Source: Rhizobium leguminosarum bv. viciae USDA 2370 (GTDB lineage Bacteria > Pseudomonadota > Alphaproteobacteria > Rhizobiales > Rhizobiaceae). From it: a DNA stretch of 64,000 bases. The translations under genes and the position numbers were made by a program. The notes beneath the pieces were generated by a model. The model was given only the letters and a program-made list of their open reading frames with translations. It searched no databases and was not told the origin of the DNA. The stretch is taken from assembly GCF_002008365.1 (NCBI RefSeq), contig NZ_MRDL01000015.1, positions 1 through 64,000 of the forward strand, given 5' to 3'. Positions 51,568 to 60,013 of the stretch are shown here, in pieces; positions within the stretch are counted from its first letter, which is position 1; each line of letters starts with the position of its first letter.

Positions 51568-52431
51568 TCATTTCACCGCGCCGGCCATCAGCCCGCGCAT
51601 GTAGTAGCGTTGCAGGAGCAGGAAGACGATCAGGCAAGGGATCGTCATGACGACGACACCGGCCTGGACCGCTCCCCAGTTGATGGCGCCGAGCCGTCCG
51701 GCGCGAACCGCCGTCATCAGCACCGGCAGGGTGTATTTCTCATTGCTGGAGAGCAGCACGAGCGCGGCGAGAAACTCGTTCCAGGCATTGAGGAAGGCAA
51801 AGATCGCAACCGTCGCAACGCCGGGAAGCACCAGCGGCAGAAGAACCCGGACCAGAAGTCTGAGGTCGCGCGCACCGTCGATGCGTGCGGCCTCTTCGAT
51901 CTCCTTCGGCACGGCGTCGAAGGCGTTGCGCATCATGAAGACCGAGAAGGGTAGCTGCAGCGTCACATAGACGAGTGTCAGCCCGAGCAGCGAGTTGTTG
52001 AGACCGAGCTTTGCCAGGATAATGAAGAGCGGCGTCAGGATCGACTGGAACGGGATCATCAGCGTCGCGATGATCAGCACGAAGAGCGCATTCTTCAGCG
52101 GGAATCGATAGCGCGAGAAGCCGTAACCGGCGAGCAGGCTGACGGCGACGGTCAGCACCACGGTGGCGACCGAAACGAATAGCGAATTGATCATGTGGCG
52201 CCAGATGCCGGCGCCGAACGTATCGAGCAGCGCGTAGGAATCGATGCTGACGCCCGAGGTCGGCCACGGCGGCAAAGGCGGCAGGCTGGCCTCCGTGCCA
52301 TGCCGGAAGGACGACAACAGCGTGATCACGAAGGGGGCGAGAAAGAAGATCGAGATAGTGATGCCGGTCAGATGATAGGCCGACTTCGTTCGGACGGCCT
52401 TGCGCGCGCGACGTTCCCTTGAGGTGGTCAT
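51568..52431 (-). CDS. Sugar ABC transporter permease (MalG type)
   Basis: A 287-aa inner-membrane permease with six predicted segments. The EAA loop EIEEAARIDGARDLRLLVRVLLPLVLPG contacts the ATPase. The start, MTTSRERRARKAVRTK, is basic and cytoplasmic. The C-terminus LLLQRYYMRGLMAGAVK is typical of MalG/LacG-like subunits. It starts with a 4-base overlap (ATGA) on the upstream permease and is followed 20 bp later by GH127. With the partner permease it forms the membrane channel of the arabinoside importer. Confidence 0.92.
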   Translation of the reverse strand: MTTSRERRARKAVRTKSAYHLTGITISIFFLAPFVITLLSSFRHGTEASLPPLPPWPTSGVSIDSYALLDTFGAGIWRHMINSLFVSVATVVLTVAVSLLAGYGFSRYRFPLKNALFVLIIATLMIPFQSILTPLFIILAKLGLNNSLLGLTLVYVTLQLPFSVFMMRNAFDAVPKEIEEAARIDGARDLRLLVRVLLPLVLPGVATVAIFAFLNAWNEFLAALVLLSSNEKYTLPVLMTAVRAGRLGAINWGAVQAGVVVMTIPCLIVFLLLQRYYMRGLMAGAVK

Positions 52432-53360
52432 GGACGCTCCTCCCCGACGCGAAGCAGCCAGAGCTGCACGATGCTGATGGCGACCAGGATGGCGAGAAGC
52501 ACGATCGAGAGCGCTGCGCCATAGCCGAGATTGAACGACACGAAGGACTGGTTGAAGATGTAGTAGACCACCGAGATCATCTTGTTCTGCGGTCCGCCTG
52601 CCGTCATGATGTAGAACTGGTCGAAGGCAAGGATCGAACCGGTGACGGAGACGATCAGCGCCAGTGCGATCGTCTTGCGCATCAGCGGCAGCGTCAGATG
52701 CCGGAAACGCTGCCAGCGGCCGGCGCCGTCGATACGGGCGGCCTCCGTCAGCTCGGACGGAATGGCCTGAAGCCCGGTCAAAAGAATGATCATGGTGAAG
52801 CCTGCAATCTTCCAGACGACCATCACCACGATCGTCAGAAAGGCGGTGTCGAAGGTCGCAAGAAGATTGGGGCTCTTTTCGACAAGGCCGAGCGCCTTCA
52901 AGGCAGGGCCGATGAAGCCGCTATCGACATTGGCGAGCCAGACCCAGAGCAGGGAGGCTGTGGCAAGACCGACCACGACGGGCAGGAAGATGATCGTGCG
53001 GTAGGCGCCGACGAACTGCCGTTCCTTTTCGACGAAGATTGCCAGCGGAAAGGCAATCGCGAAGATCGCGATGGTGACGATCACGGTGTAATAGGCCGTG
53101 AAACTCAGCGCCGTCATGAAGCGGGTGTCGTTGGCCATGCGGAAATAATTATTGAAGCCGATCCAGCGGGACGCCCCCATCAGCGGCCAGTTATGCAGGC
53201 TCATCCATCCGGTGAAGAGAACCGGCATGATGAAGAAGACGATGACCAGCGCCATGGCCGGCGCAATGTAGGCGAGACCGCGCCAGTTCGATCGGCGCCG
53301 TCGCCTGCGCCGAGGCAATAGAATCTCTGAACCGGAACCGGTCATCAAAACGCTCCGCAT
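52428..53360 (-). CDS. Sugar ABC transporter permease (MalF type)
   Basis: A 310-aa permease with six predicted segments and an Arg-rich cytoplasmic start (LLPRRRRRRRSNWRG). The first membrane part is LAYIAPAMALVIVFFIMPVLF. The EAA loop is ELTEAARIDGAGRWQRFRHLTLP. A start at ATG 53360 or at 53345 (MTGSGSE) is possible. It is coupled to the next permease by ATGA. A GC-rich hairpin lies between it and the upstream binding-protein gene. Confidence 0.92.
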   Translation of the reverse strand: MRSVLMTGSGSEILLPRRRRRRRSNWRGLAYIAPAMALVIVFFIMPVLFTGWMSLHNWPLMGASRWIGFNNYFRMANDTRFMTALSFTAYYTVIVTIAIFAIAFPLAIFVEKERQFVGAYRTIIFLPVVVGLATASLLWVWLANVDSGFIGPALKALGLVEKSPNLLATFDTAFLTIVVMVVWKIAGFTMIILLTGLQAIPSELTEAARIDGAGRWQRFRHLTLPLMRKTIALALIVSVTGSILAFDQFYIMTAGGPQNKMISVVYYIFNQSFVSFNLGYGAALSIVLLAILVAISIVQLWLLRVGEERP

Positions 53361-53394
53361 CTGTCGAGTGGAATTGGCCGGGAAGCTGCCACCG

Positions 53395-53415
53395 CTCCCC
53401 GGCCGCGGCCGGGAG
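53395..53415 (-). terminator. Intercistronic GC-rich hairpin after the binding-protein gene
   Basis: CTCCCCGGCC and GGCCGGGAG (53395-53415) form a strong stem five bases downstream of the solute-binding-protein stop. It has no T-tract, so it is more likely a partial terminator or an mRNA-stabilising element that gives more binding protein than permease, as in many sugar ABC operons. Confidence 0.55.
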
Positions 53416-53419
53416 AGAG

Positions 53420-54658
53420 TTATTGGCCGCTATCGATGATCGATTGCATTTCCGACTGGGCGCTCGAAAACGCGCCGTCGACATCGTCGCCGAAGATCGA
53501 GGCGTTGGTGAAACTGGCCCAGGGTCCGTTGGCGCTGTTGATCAAGTCGTTGAACTGCAGCGTATAGGGTGTCTTGGCGACACCGATCGCCTTCAGGCCG
53601 ACCTGCATGCGCGGATCGAGACCTTCCAACACCTTATCGGCGATATCGCCGCGCGTCGGCAGGCTGCCATATTTCGCCATGATCTTCTGGCCGTCCATCG
53701 AATACACATATTCGAGGAACTCCTTCACCGCGTCGATCTTCTTCGTGCCCTTGGTGATCACGAAGTTGTCGCCGCCGGCAAAGGACGAAGGCTTCCCGTC
53801 GACGCCAGGAATGAGGGTTACGCCGAAGTTGATATCGGGATGCTCGGTCACCAGCGTGCCGATGGCAAAGGCGCCGAGGCTTTGCTGGCCGATCTTGCCG
53901 TTGGTGAAGGTCAGGAAGTTGGCGCCGTTGTCGCTGGCGGCTCCCGCCGGCACGAGGTCCTTCTTGACCATGTTGCGGTAAATATCAACGGCCTTGCGCA
54001 TCTGCGGCGTATCGAGCGTCGCCGTCTTGCTATCGGCCGACAGGATATCGGCGCCCGCACCCCAGACGAGCGGCGTGAAGGTGAAGATCATGCAGCCGCC
54101 GCAGCCGCCGCCGGAGAAATAGAAGCCGTAGGTATCGTCACCCAGCGCCCGGATCTTCTCGGCATTGGCGGTAATTTCGTCCCAATTCGCCGGTGCCTTT
54201 TCCGGGTCGAGGCCGGCCTTCTTGTAGAGATCCTTGTTCCAGGCAAAAACGGAGGTTTCGACCGACAGCGGCAGGCCGTAAATCCGGTCCTGATAGGTGC
54301 CGAGGCGAACATGCGATGGCGAAAGCGAGTTGAAATAGGGCAGGGATTTTGCCCAGTCCGTCAGGTCTTCCAGCTGCCCGGCCGCAGCAAAGGCAGGGTT
54401 ATAGATGAGATCCATCGACAGCGCGTCTGGCGCCTGTCCGCCGGCGATCGCCGTCGCATATTTCTGCACCAACTCGGAGAACGGCACTTCGGTCATCACG
54501 ACCTTGCTCTCGTGACCGGAATTATAGGCTTCGACAACCTTCTTAAAGGCGTCGCCGATCCCCGAGCGAACCCACATTTCGACATTTTCGGCAGCCGACG
54601 CGGCCGACACCAGACATAGGGTAGCGATGCTGGTCGCCACCAATAGACGCTTGATCAT
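53420..54658 (-). CDS. Sugar ABC transporter solute-binding protein
   Basis: A 412-aa periplasmic binding protein (family 1). A signal peptide (KRLLVATSIATLCLVSAASA, cleavage before AENVEMWV) leads the mature chain. Family parts are FKKVVEAYNSG, GGQAPDALSMDLIYNP, TYQDRIYGLPLSVETSVFAWNKDLYKKAGLD (quoted in part), GGDNFVITKGTKK. A Gly/Cys-rich segment SGGGCGGCMIF in the middle is unusual for this family. The Shine-Dalgarno GGGAGGAG is excellent. Downstream of lacI by 54 bp; it leads the structural genes of the operon. Confidence 0.92.
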   Translation of the reverse strand: MIKRLLVATSIATLCLVSAASAAENVEMWVRSGIGDAFKKVVEAYNSGHESKVVMTEVPFSELVQKYATAIAGGQAPDALSMDLIYNPAFAAAGQLEDLTDWAKSLPYFNSLSPSHVRLGTYQDRIYGLPLSVETSVFAWNKDLYKKAGLDPEKAPANWDEITANAEKIRALGDDTYGFYFSGGGCGGCMIFTFTPLVWGAGADILSADSKTATLDTPQMRKAVDIYRNMVKKDLVPAGAASDNGANFLTFTNGKIGQQSLGAFAIGTLVTEHPDINFGVTLIPGVDGKPSSFAGGDNFVITKGTKKIDAVKEFLEYVYSMDGQKIMAKYGSLPTRGDIADKVLEGLDPRMQVGLKAIGVAKTPYTLQFNDLINSANGPWASFTNASIFGDDVDGAFSSAQSEMQSIIDSGQ

Positions 54659-54712
54659 GACACTCCTCCCGATATGGCGCATCTCCTCGCGCCTTTGCTC
54701 ATTCACGTGTTC

Positions 54713-55735
54713 TCATTCCGTGGGGGCTTTCCCCCCGCATGACTGCCGGACGATCAGCCGGCACGGCAATTTCCTCACTCCCGGCTCGACAGGCCGTCCT
54801 TCCGCAAGCGCGAGCACCGTCAATCCGGCTTGTCGCCCGAGCTCCTTCAGTTCCATGTCCACCGTTGTCAGCGGCGGCCGCGTCTGGGCAGCGACAATCT
54901 CCCAATTGTCGAAGCCGATCACCGAGACGTCCTGCGGCACCTTGACGCCGCGTTCGCGCAACCCATCCACAGCACCGCGGGCGATCTGATCGTTGCCGCA
55001 GAAGAGCGCGTCCGGTTTTTCTCCCGGTCTCTTCCAAAGCTGTTCGACCGCCTCATGGCCCCAGTTTTCCGACCAGACGCCGTAGAGCACCGGCTCGCGG
55101 TGACCTGCGACCTCGTGATAGGCGCCGGCACGCTCCCGCACCGAGAAGAAGTCCTCCGGACCGGTGATGTGCGCAATCCGCCGCCGCCCGATCTTCACCA
55201 GCCATTCCACCGCCAGCCGCGCACCCTGTTCGTCGTCAGACCGGAAGGTAACGCTGTTCTGCGTCCCCTCCGTGAATGCGTAGACGACAGGCACATGCAA
55301 ATTCGACAGATCGACAGGCAGACGTCTGTCCAGACGTTTTCCTGTCGCGATGATGCCGTCGACCTGTTTGTCGAGCATCGCGTCGACATGGATCTGAGCG
55401 AGCGCCGGATCGTCTTCGATGGCGCACAGGAAGACCGAAACGCCGTGATCGACGAGAGCGTCGGAAATACCCGCCATGACAGGCAGCGTGAACCGGCCAT
55501 AGGTGTCGTTCGTCAGCAGCCCGATAGTGAAGCTGCGTTTGCTGAGAAGACCTCTCGCCAGCGCATTCGGCCGATATCCGATTTCGGCGGCGATCCGTTT
55601 CACCCGCTCGCGCGTTTCCGACCCCATCCGGCCGGTATCATTGAGAGCTTTCGACGCCGTCGAGATGCTCACCGCGGCAGCCGCCGCCACCTCGTGGATG
55701 GTGATCCTGCCTCTTTTTCCTCCCGATATGTTCAG
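54713..55735 (-). CDS. LacI family transcriptional regulator
   Basis: A 340-aa repressor. The helix-turn-helix is ITIHEVAAAAAVSISTASKALND and the hinge helix is PNALARGLLSK; the ligand domain has [44 protein letters not shown] and DVSVIGFDNWEI (in parts). There is no in-frame ATG before the HTH. A CTG at 55733-55735 has a perfect AAGGAGG five bases upstream and is my choice; TTG at 55777 is the alternative but lies within the promoter. First gene of the GH127 operon; two operators precede it, so autoregulation is likely. The inducer is probably an arabinose-containing sugar. Confidence 0.88.
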   Translation of the reverse strand: MNISGGKRGRITIHEVAAAAAVSISTASKALNDTGRMGSETRERVKRIAAEIGYRPNALARGLLSKRSFTIGLLTNDTYGRFTLPVMAGISDALVDHGVSVFLCAIEDDPALAQIHVDAMLDKQVDGIIATGKRLDRRLPVDLSNLHVPVVYAFTEGTQNSVTFRSDDEQGARLAVEWLVKIGRRRIAHITGPEDFFSVRERAGAYHEVAGHREPVLYGVWSENWGHEAVEQLWKRPGEKPDALFCGNDQIARGAVDGLRERGVKVPQDVSVIGFDNWEIVAAQTRPPLTTVDMELKELGRQAGLTVLALAEGRPVEPGVRKLPCRLIVRQSCGGKAPTE

Positions 55736-55752
55736 AACGTCCTCCTTCTGAA
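55731..55752 (-). promoter_or_regulatory. Hairpin over the lacI ribosome-binding site
   Basis: Arms TTCAGAA (55731-55737) and TTCTGAA (55746-55752) make a perfect 7-bp stem whose eight-base loop contains the GGAGG. The start codon CTG lies in one arm, so the fold may limit translation of the repressor. Confidence 0.45.
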
Positions 55753-55758
55753 GTGACC

Positions 55759-55776
55759 TGAGAAAAGCTTTTACCA
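55759..55776. promoter_or_regulatory. LacI-type operator O1
   Basis: TGAGAAAAGCTTTTACCA, a LacI-like palindrome with a central GC. It overlaps the expected -10 region of the lacI promoter (TTGACA at 55784-55789 on the minus strand, then 17 bp). Confidence 0.6.
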
Positions 55777-55790
55777 ATCTCTATGTCAAG

Positions 55791-55808
55791 TGAGAAAAGG
55801 TTTTCTCA
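55791..55808. promoter_or_regulatory. LacI-type operator O2
   Basis: TGAGAAAAGGTTTTCTCA with 8-bp perfect arms (extending to 9 bp with flanking G/C at 55790 and 55809). It lies directly upstream of the -35 element, 32 bp centre to centre from O1, which is three helical turns and puts both sites on the same face of the DNA. Confidence 0.65.
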
Positions 55809-55809
55809 C

Positions 55810-56051
55810 GCGACCCCAGGGCTCGGATCGGCAACGCAGTTTGCGGGAGGACGCAAGCACAGGGAAAGATCCATGCGCATCGGTCGGGCCGATTGCGATG
55901 TGCCATCGGTGTTAAGACCAAGCGCAGAGCGGATGATCTTGAACGGGTAAGGGAGGTTTGTTGCAGCGTCTTGCGGGAGCAAGACCGATCGCTGTCAGAA
56001 CCTCCAGCGGAGGCCCTGAATTACGGTTCGAACCGAGCGATCATCGAAAAA
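55810..56051. other. Gap between the lacI promoter and hemA
   Basis: About 240 bp. I see no supported ORF, terminator or repeat. It separates the hemA 3' end from the lacI operon promoter; both transcripts run leftward. Confidence 0.4.
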
Positions 56052-57266
56052 TCAGGCGACGTGCCTTGCGAGCGCGCAGCGCGACCACAGCGAATGCAGC
56101 GCTTCGACCAGATGGGCGATATCGGCGTCGGAATGCAGCGGCGTCGGCGTGATGCGCAGGCGCTCGGTTTTCTTCGGCACGGTGGGATAGTTGATCGGCT
56201 GGACGTAGACGCCGCAATTGTCGAGCAGCAGGTCGGAGATCCACTTGCACTTGGCCGCATCGCCGACCAGCACCGGCACGATATGGCTCGGATTGGGCAT
56301 ATGCGGGATGCCGCGCTGGTCGAGCAGCGCTCTCAGCTTGCGGACACGGTCCTGATGGCGGGCGCGTTCGAACTGGCTGACCTTCAAATGCTGGATCGAG
56401 GCGACGGCGCCGGCGGCAAGTGCCGGCGGCAGCGCCGTGGTGAAGATGAAGCCGGAGGCAAACGAGCGGATGAAATCGCAAAGCGCTGTCGAAGCGGCGA
56501 TATAGCCGCCCATCACCCCGAAAGCCTTGCCGAGCGTACCCTCGATGACCGTCAGCCGGTCCATCAGCCCCTCGCGCTCGGCAATACCGCCGCCGCGCGG
56601 GCCGTACATGCCGACGCCATGCACTTCGTCGAGATAGGTCATCGCGCCATATTTGTCGGCGAGATCGCAGATCTCCTTGATCGGGGCGATATCGCCATCC
56701 ATCGAATAGACGCTCTCGAAGGCGATCAGCTTCGGCGCCTTCGGATCGGCGGCCTTAAGCTTGGCTTCGAGATCGGCCACATCATTGTGCTTCCAGATCA
56801 CCTTGTCGCACTTGGCATAGCGGATGCCCTCGATCATCGAGGCATGGTTCAGCGCGTCGGAGAAGATGATGAGGCCGGGAATCTTCGCGCCGAGCGTGCC
56901 GAGGGCTGCCCAGTTGGAAACATAGCCAGACGTAAAGATCAGCGCCGCTTCCTTGCCATGCAGGTCGGCAAGCTCACGCTCGAGCATGACGTGATGGTGG
57001 TTGGTGCCAGAAATATTCCGGGTGCCTCCCGCACCCGCGCCACAGTGGTCGATGGCGTTCTTCATCGCCTCGATCACCTTCGGATGCTGGCCCATGCCGA
57101 GATAGTCGTTGGAGCACCAGACCGTGACTTCCTTCTCGCCATCCACGGTGTAACGCGTCGCGCGGGGAAAATTGCCGCGGTGACGTTCGAGATCGGCAAA
57201 AACGCGGTAACGGCCCTCGGTACGAAGCCCGTCCAGCTCGTTTTTGAAAAACGCTTCGAAATCCAT
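56052..57266 (-). CDS. hemA: 5-aminolevulinate synthase
   Basis: A 404-aa PLP enzyme that condenses glycine and succinyl-CoA to 5-aminolevulinate, the first step of haem and B12 synthesis in alphaproteobacteria. Blocks include [40 protein letters not shown], and [16 protein letters not shown]; the PLP lysine is about K248 in [15 protein letters not shown]. It ends CALARHVA. The start at 57266 ([11 protein letters not shown]) matches the family; ATG 57269 is directly upstream. No FnrN anaerobox (TTGAT-N4-ATCAA) in its promoter region was found, only the inverse ATCAA-N5-TTGAT at 57403-57417. Confidence 0.96.
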   Translation of the reverse strand: MDFEAFFKNELDGLRTEGRYRVFADLERHRGNFPRATRYTVDGEKEVTVWCSNDYLGMGQHPKVIEAMKNAIDHCGAGAGGTRNISGTNHHHVMLERELADLHGKEAALIFTSGYVSNWAALGTLGAKIPGLIIFSDALNHASMIEGIRYAKCDKVIWKHNDVADLEAKLKAADPKAPKLIAFESVYSMDGDIAPIKEICDLADKYGAMTYLDEVHGVGMYGPRGGGIAEREGLMDRLTVIEGTLGKAFGVMGGYIAASTALCDFIRSFASGFIFTTALPPALAAGAVASIQHLKVSQFERARHQDRVRKLRALLDQRGIPHMPNPSHIVPVLVGDAAKCKWISDLLLDNCGVYVQPINYPTVPKKTERLRITPTPLHSDADIAHLVEALHSLWSRCALARHVA

Positions 57267-57591
57267 CATATGCTCCAGTATCACGCGGATGTTCTTGATG
57301 ACTGGACGTCCGCGCGTCAATGCTTACCCTTTGCTTTAACATCAACTGCGGCAAAAGGCCCAGATTTTTGAATGATTCCAGATAAAAAATATGCGAGCCG
57401 CGATCAACGAAATTGATGCCGCATAAGGCCGCCGAGTTTGCGGACCGGGCAAAAGGCGACCCAGCCTGATCGCAAAAAAATCAGCACATCGGATGGACAA
57501 CCCTTTCTTCCGACATAGTTTTCGGTCTAGCCTGACAAAAAATAAGAAGGGACGGCCTTTGCCCGCTGGGCAACAACCTCGGAGAAAAAAG
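57267..57591. other. Divergent promoter region of hemA and the glycine-zipper lipoprotein
   Basis: About 325 bp, relatively AT-rich with several A-tracts. It contains the palindrome ATCAA-CGAAA-TTGAT at 57403-57417. No Irr-box-like TTTAGAA-N-TTCTAAA was recognised. No ORF supported. Confidence 0.4.
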
Positions 57592-57849
57592 ATGAAGAAA
57601 GTTGTCATACTCGCATTGATCGGCCTGTCGATCGCAAGCTGCACGCCGACGCAGCAAGGCGCCGGCATCGGCGCTGCATCAGGTGCCGTCATCGGCGGCG
57701 CAGTCACCGGCAACGTCCGTGGCGCGGCAGTCGGCGCCGCTATCGGCGGCGTGTCCGGCGCCCTCATCGGCAGCGTCGCCGAACAGCCTGGCCAGTGCTA
57801 CTATCGCGACCGCTACGGCCGCCGCTACATCGATAGTTGCCCGCGCTGA
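57592..57849 (+). CDS. Glycine-zipper lipoprotein
   Basis: An 85-aa lipoprotein: signal peptide KKVVILALIGLS, lipobox IAS-C, then a glycine-zipper region (GAGIGAASGAVIGGAVTGN, then GAAVGAAIGGVSGALIGS) that could insert into or cross a membrane, and a C-terminal YYRDRYGRRYIDSC. Resembles the YMGG/OmpA-like glycine-zipper family. Outer membrane location is likely. The start at 57592 has GGAG seven bases upstream. A strong terminator follows. Confidence 0.82.
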   Translation: MKKVVILALIGLSIASCTPTQQGAGIGAASGAVIGGAVTGNVRGAAVGAAIGGVSGALIGSVAEQPGQCYYRDRYGRRYIDSCPR

Positions 57850-57876
57850 GAGCGCTTGGAAATCGGCAAATTCAGG

Positions 57877-57906
57877 AAATCCCGGACACACGTCCGGGAT
57901 TTTTTG
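57877..57906 (+). terminator. Rho-independent terminator after the glycine-zipper lipoprotein
   Basis: An 11-bp stem AAATCCCGGAC/GTCCGGGATTT with a four-base ACAC loop, followed by further T residues. Strong. Confidence 0.9.
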
Positions 57907-58018
57907 TGCTAAATTAGCGCGTTGGCAATTTAAAATGGTACACCCCGCGCGATTTTGTCGCTAAGCTGTTCATGGCTGGGCAACGAAGCTTCAATGTAGA
58001 CACAACCAAAAGCGGCGG

Positions 58019-59947
58019 ATGCGGATCAGAGGGACAGGCCCGAAAACAGGTACTGCGTATCGGCGAACAGGCACCATGATGGTAGTCGCAGCGGCAGCTG
58101 CGTTCTCACCGGTCCTGATCGGCGACGCTTATGCCTTCAAGCTTTTCGGCATCACCATTTTCGGCAAAGAAGAAGACGAAGGCGAACAGGTGCCCGATCC
58201 GGTGCGCTACCACGTCGACCTCAGGGCCGATACCGCCGATCCCGACCTGAAAGAAGCGCTGGAAAACAGTTCCCGTCTCCTTAGTGACCAGAAGCAGCCG
58301 GTTTCCGGCGATCTCGGCATCGTCGTCAAGGCGCGCGACGACCGTGAGCGGCTGATCGCCGCCCTGTATGAAAAGGCCCGTTATGGCGGCCTGGTGACGA
58401 TCACCATCGACGGTAAGAATATCGACGACCTGCCGCCCAATCCGACATTCGACCGGTCAGGGCCGATCCCCGTCACCGTCGACATTGCTCCCGGCCCCGT
58501 TTTCAAGGTCAGGGAGGTACAGTTCGGCGGCGATGCCGCAAACCATAATCCCGCCGATTACGACCTCGCCCCGGGCGCGCAAGCCGGCTCGCTCGCCATC
58601 ATCAGGGCCGGCGACAAGATCGTCGAACAATTGAAGAGCGAAGGCCGGCCCTTCGCCAAATTGACCGAACGCAAGGTCGTCGCCGATCATAACAGCGACA
58701 CCGTCGATATCGTCCTTGCTGCCGAGGGCGGTCCCATCGCCCCGATCGGCGATGTCGGCGTCACCGGCGAGAAGACCGTCAGGCCAGGTTTCATCCAGCG
58801 CTATTCCCGGCTGAACAAGGGCGAAGCCTACTCCCCGGAAGCGCTGAAGAAGGCCGGCGAGCGGCTTCGCGCCCTCGGCGTCTTTTCGAGCGTCACCATT
58901 CACGAAGGGGATGCGCTGGCGCCTGATGGCACCTTGCCGATGACGATCGAGGTTTCGGAAGGCAAGAGGCGCTACTTCGGCGTCGGTGCGCAATATTCCA
59001 CCACCGACGGCTTCGGCGTTCAGGGCTATTGGGGCCACCGCAACCTGTTCGGCGAAGCCGAAACGCTGAGGATCGAGGGAGCGGTCTCGCGGCTTGGCGA
59101 AACGACGGATGTCGGCAGCCTCGACTATTCCGCCGGCATCCTCTTCACCAAGCCCGGCGCCTTCTTTCCCGCCGCCACCCTGAAGGCGGGCATCGTCGCC
59201 AAGACCGAAAATCCGGATGCCTATAACGCGACGCTCGTCACCGCCTCGCTCGGCCTTTCCTACGAGCTGACCGACCGGGACACGGTCTCGGCGAGCGGCG
59301 AGGTCAGCTGGGAGCGCGACGATGACGCCTTCGGCGAGAACGACTATCTGACCTTCACCCTACCGATCCAATATGATCGCGACGCACGCGACGACAAGTT
59401 CAACCCGACGGAGGGTTATCGCGCGACATTCTCGGCAAAGCCCGGCTACGAAATCTTCAACGCCACGCCCTATGCGGCATTCGAGGGCTCGATCTCCGGC
59501 TACCTGCCGTTCGGCCAGGAGGACGGCGTGGTGCTTGCCGGCAAGGTTGCCGCCGGCGTCCTGATCGGCGGCGATAGCATCGGGGATATTCCCGCCACGC
59601 AGCGCTTCTTTGCCGGCGGCGGCGGCTCCGTGCGCGGATACAGCTATCAGGAAATCTCGCCCTATAACGACAATGGCGATGCCACCGGCGGCCGCTCCTA
59701 TGTGACCGGTTCGCTGGAGGCCCGCATCAAGATCACCGATACGATCGGCATCGTGCCCTTCATCGATGTCGGCACCGTATCGGACAGCACCTTTCCGGGT
59801 TTTTCCGATATTCGCGCCGGTGCCGGCGCCGGAATACGATATGCAACGCCTTTCGGCCCGCTGCGGCTTGATTTTGCCATGCCGCTGAACAAGTACGAAG
59901 ATGGCACAGATTACGGAATCTACGCCGGCATCGGCCAATCCTTCTAG
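58019..59947 (+). CDS. tamA: TamA-like Omp85 family outer-membrane protein
   Basis: A 642-aa Omp85 protein. A long signal peptide (hydrophobic part MMVVAAAAAFSPVLIGDAYA) precedes three POTRA domains (about 60-290), the last with INVTGEKTV-like VGVTGEKTVRPGFI. The 16-strand barrel follows and includes GVGAQYSTTDGFG and the Omp85 lid-loop GGGGSVRGYSYQEISP. It ends in a phenylalanine (GIGQSF) as required for barrel assembly. With TamB it moves lipids or autotransporters to the outer membrane. Start 58019 is the longest; ATG 58076 would still give a signal peptide. It is followed by tamB, 66 bp on. Confidence 0.93.
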   Translation: MRIRGTGPKTGTAYRRTGTMMVVAAAAAFSPVLIGDAYAFKLFGITIFGKEEDEGEQVPDPVRYHVDLRADTADPDLKEALENSSRLLSDQKQPVSGDLGIVVKARDDRERLIAALYEKARYGGLVTITIDGKNIDDLPPNPTFDRSGPIPVTVDIAPGPVFKVREVQFGGDAANHNPADYDLAPGAQAGSLAIIRAGDKIVEQLKSEGRPFAKLTERKVVADHNSDTVDIVLAAEGGPIAPIGDVGVTGEKTVRPGFIQRYSRLNKGEAYSPEALKKAGERLRALGVFSSVTIHEGDALAPDGTLPMTIEVSEGKRRYFGVGAQYSTTDGFGVQGYWGHRNLFGEAETLRIEGAVSRLGETTDVGSLDYSAGILFTKPGAFFPAATLKAGIVAKTENPDAYNATLVTASLGLSYELTDRDTVSASGEVSWERDDDAFGENDYLTFTLPIQYDRDARDDKFNPTEGYRATFSAKPGYEIFNATPYAAFEGSISGYLPFGQEDGVVLAGKVAAGVLIGGDSIGDIPATQRFFAGGGGSVRGYSYQEISPYNDNGDATGGRSYVTGSLEARIKITDTIGIVPFIDVGTVSDSTFPGFSDIRAGAGAGIRYATPFGPLRLDFAMPLNKYEDGTDYGIYAGIGQSF

Positions 59948-60013
59948 AATTGCCGATTCCCCCGTGTTTTCCGATCTGTGAGCCGTCATGAAAACGGGGT
60001 AGTGTCCGCGCCG

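Noticed and set aside
55893..57371. A 492-codon plus-strand open frame opposite hemA
   Set aside because: Shadow of hemA, which has every ALAS motif.
57403..57417. FnrN/FixK anaerobox near hemA
   Set aside because: The motif is ATCAA-N5-TTGAT, the inverse order of TTGAT-N4-ATCAA, so it does not match the consensus.
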